From Eubacterium sp. (GTDB lineage: Bacteria > Bacillota > Clostridia > Peptostreptococcales > Anaerovoracaceae), in assembly GCA_017533915.1 (NCBI GenBank), contig JAFWHX010000018.1:62001-126000 (forward strand): a DNA stretch of 64,000 bases, given 5' to 3'. The notes under the pieces were generated by a model. It did not search any database. It had not been told where the DNA came from and saw nothing but the letters and a program-made list of their open reading frames with translations. The position numbers and the translations under genes are program-made. How positions within the stretch are numbered: the stretch's first letter is position 1; each line of letters opens with the position of its first letter. This document shows, one piece after another, positions 63,968-64,000 of this stretch.

Positions 63968-63998
63968 AGCGAGATGGAGCGATCCACCTCGCTTTTTT
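63968..63998 (+). terminator. Intrinsic terminator of the SDR gene
   Basis: The arms AGCGAG-A-TGGA and TCCA-C-CTCGCT (63968-63978, 63983-63993) form a stem with one mismatch, followed by a run of six T. Confidence 0.85.
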
Positions 63999-64000
63999 CC

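Overview
The window looks like the chromosome of an anaerobic, low-to-mid GC Firmicute of class Clostridia, probably an amino-acid or butyrate fermenter. The evidence is a clostridial ThlA-type thiolase and a 3-hydroxybutyryl-CoA dehydrogenase, the gene order rho / DUF1385 / prmC / rpmE / prfA / sua5 / rpiB / upp, strong AGGAGG ribosome binding sites, and an ECF-type vitamin transporter S subunit. The genus cannot be assigned from the sequence alone. No tRNA, rRNA, insertion sequence, prophage or CRISPR array was seen.

Layout. 1-1.8 kb: the 5' part of cca (cut by the window edge) and thlA. 1.8-7 kb: surE, a sirtuin, and a surface locus made of an acyltransferase, a membrane-anchored repeat protein and a secreted transglutaminase-like cell-wall protein. 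7-11.6 kb: a MATE transporter, an ECF S subunit, a divergent MocR-type regulator that lacks the PLP lysine, and a lone PduB-like microcompartment shell protein. 11.7-17.9 kb (+): a SWIM/SNF2 helicase and an Xaa-Pro aminopeptidase. 17.9-22.1 kb (-): a three-gene set of Orn/Lys/Arg decarboxylase, an orphan RnfD/NqrB-like membrane protein and a degenerate-HD plus SseB protein. 22.3-31 kb (-): serS, a long glutamine synthetase, a UPF0182 membrane protein and a zinc-ribbon, Glu/Ala-rich tail-anchored protein. 31-34 kb (-): a HutD-like cupin, an HPt protein and a REC-GGDEF-EAL protein. 34.1-37.9 kb: a repeat-filled intergenic region, then galK-galT. 38-47.4 kb (-): DUF4230, Na/Pi cotransporter, P-type ATPase, class II aldolase, tyrS, upp and rpiB. 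47.5-57.8 kb (-): sua5, prfA, a large subtilase, rpmE, prmC, DUF1385 and rho. 58-64 kb: hbd, DUF1846, a 34-residue membrane peptide, DUF1934, ddl, a second repeat-filled intergenic region and an SDR dehydrogenase (+).

What stands out. The two long intergenic regions, 28 kb apart, both carry a tandem repeat of exactly 64 bp (2.4 and 5 copies) whose dyad-symmetric core shows compensated base changes. Each region also holds other tandem arrays (93, 22, 19 and 17 bp). Two genes (galK and the DUF1934 gene) have their 3' end plus downstream bases tandemly duplicated. thlA, hbd and the SDR gene each have a Rex-like TTGTTAA half site at the promoter, which would link fermentation genes to NADH status. 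Several proteins are degenerate or orphaned versions of known families: MocR without its lysine, PduB without a visible microcompartment operon, RnfD without other Rnf subunits, a tandem class II aldolase with one dead domain, and an HD domain without H and D.
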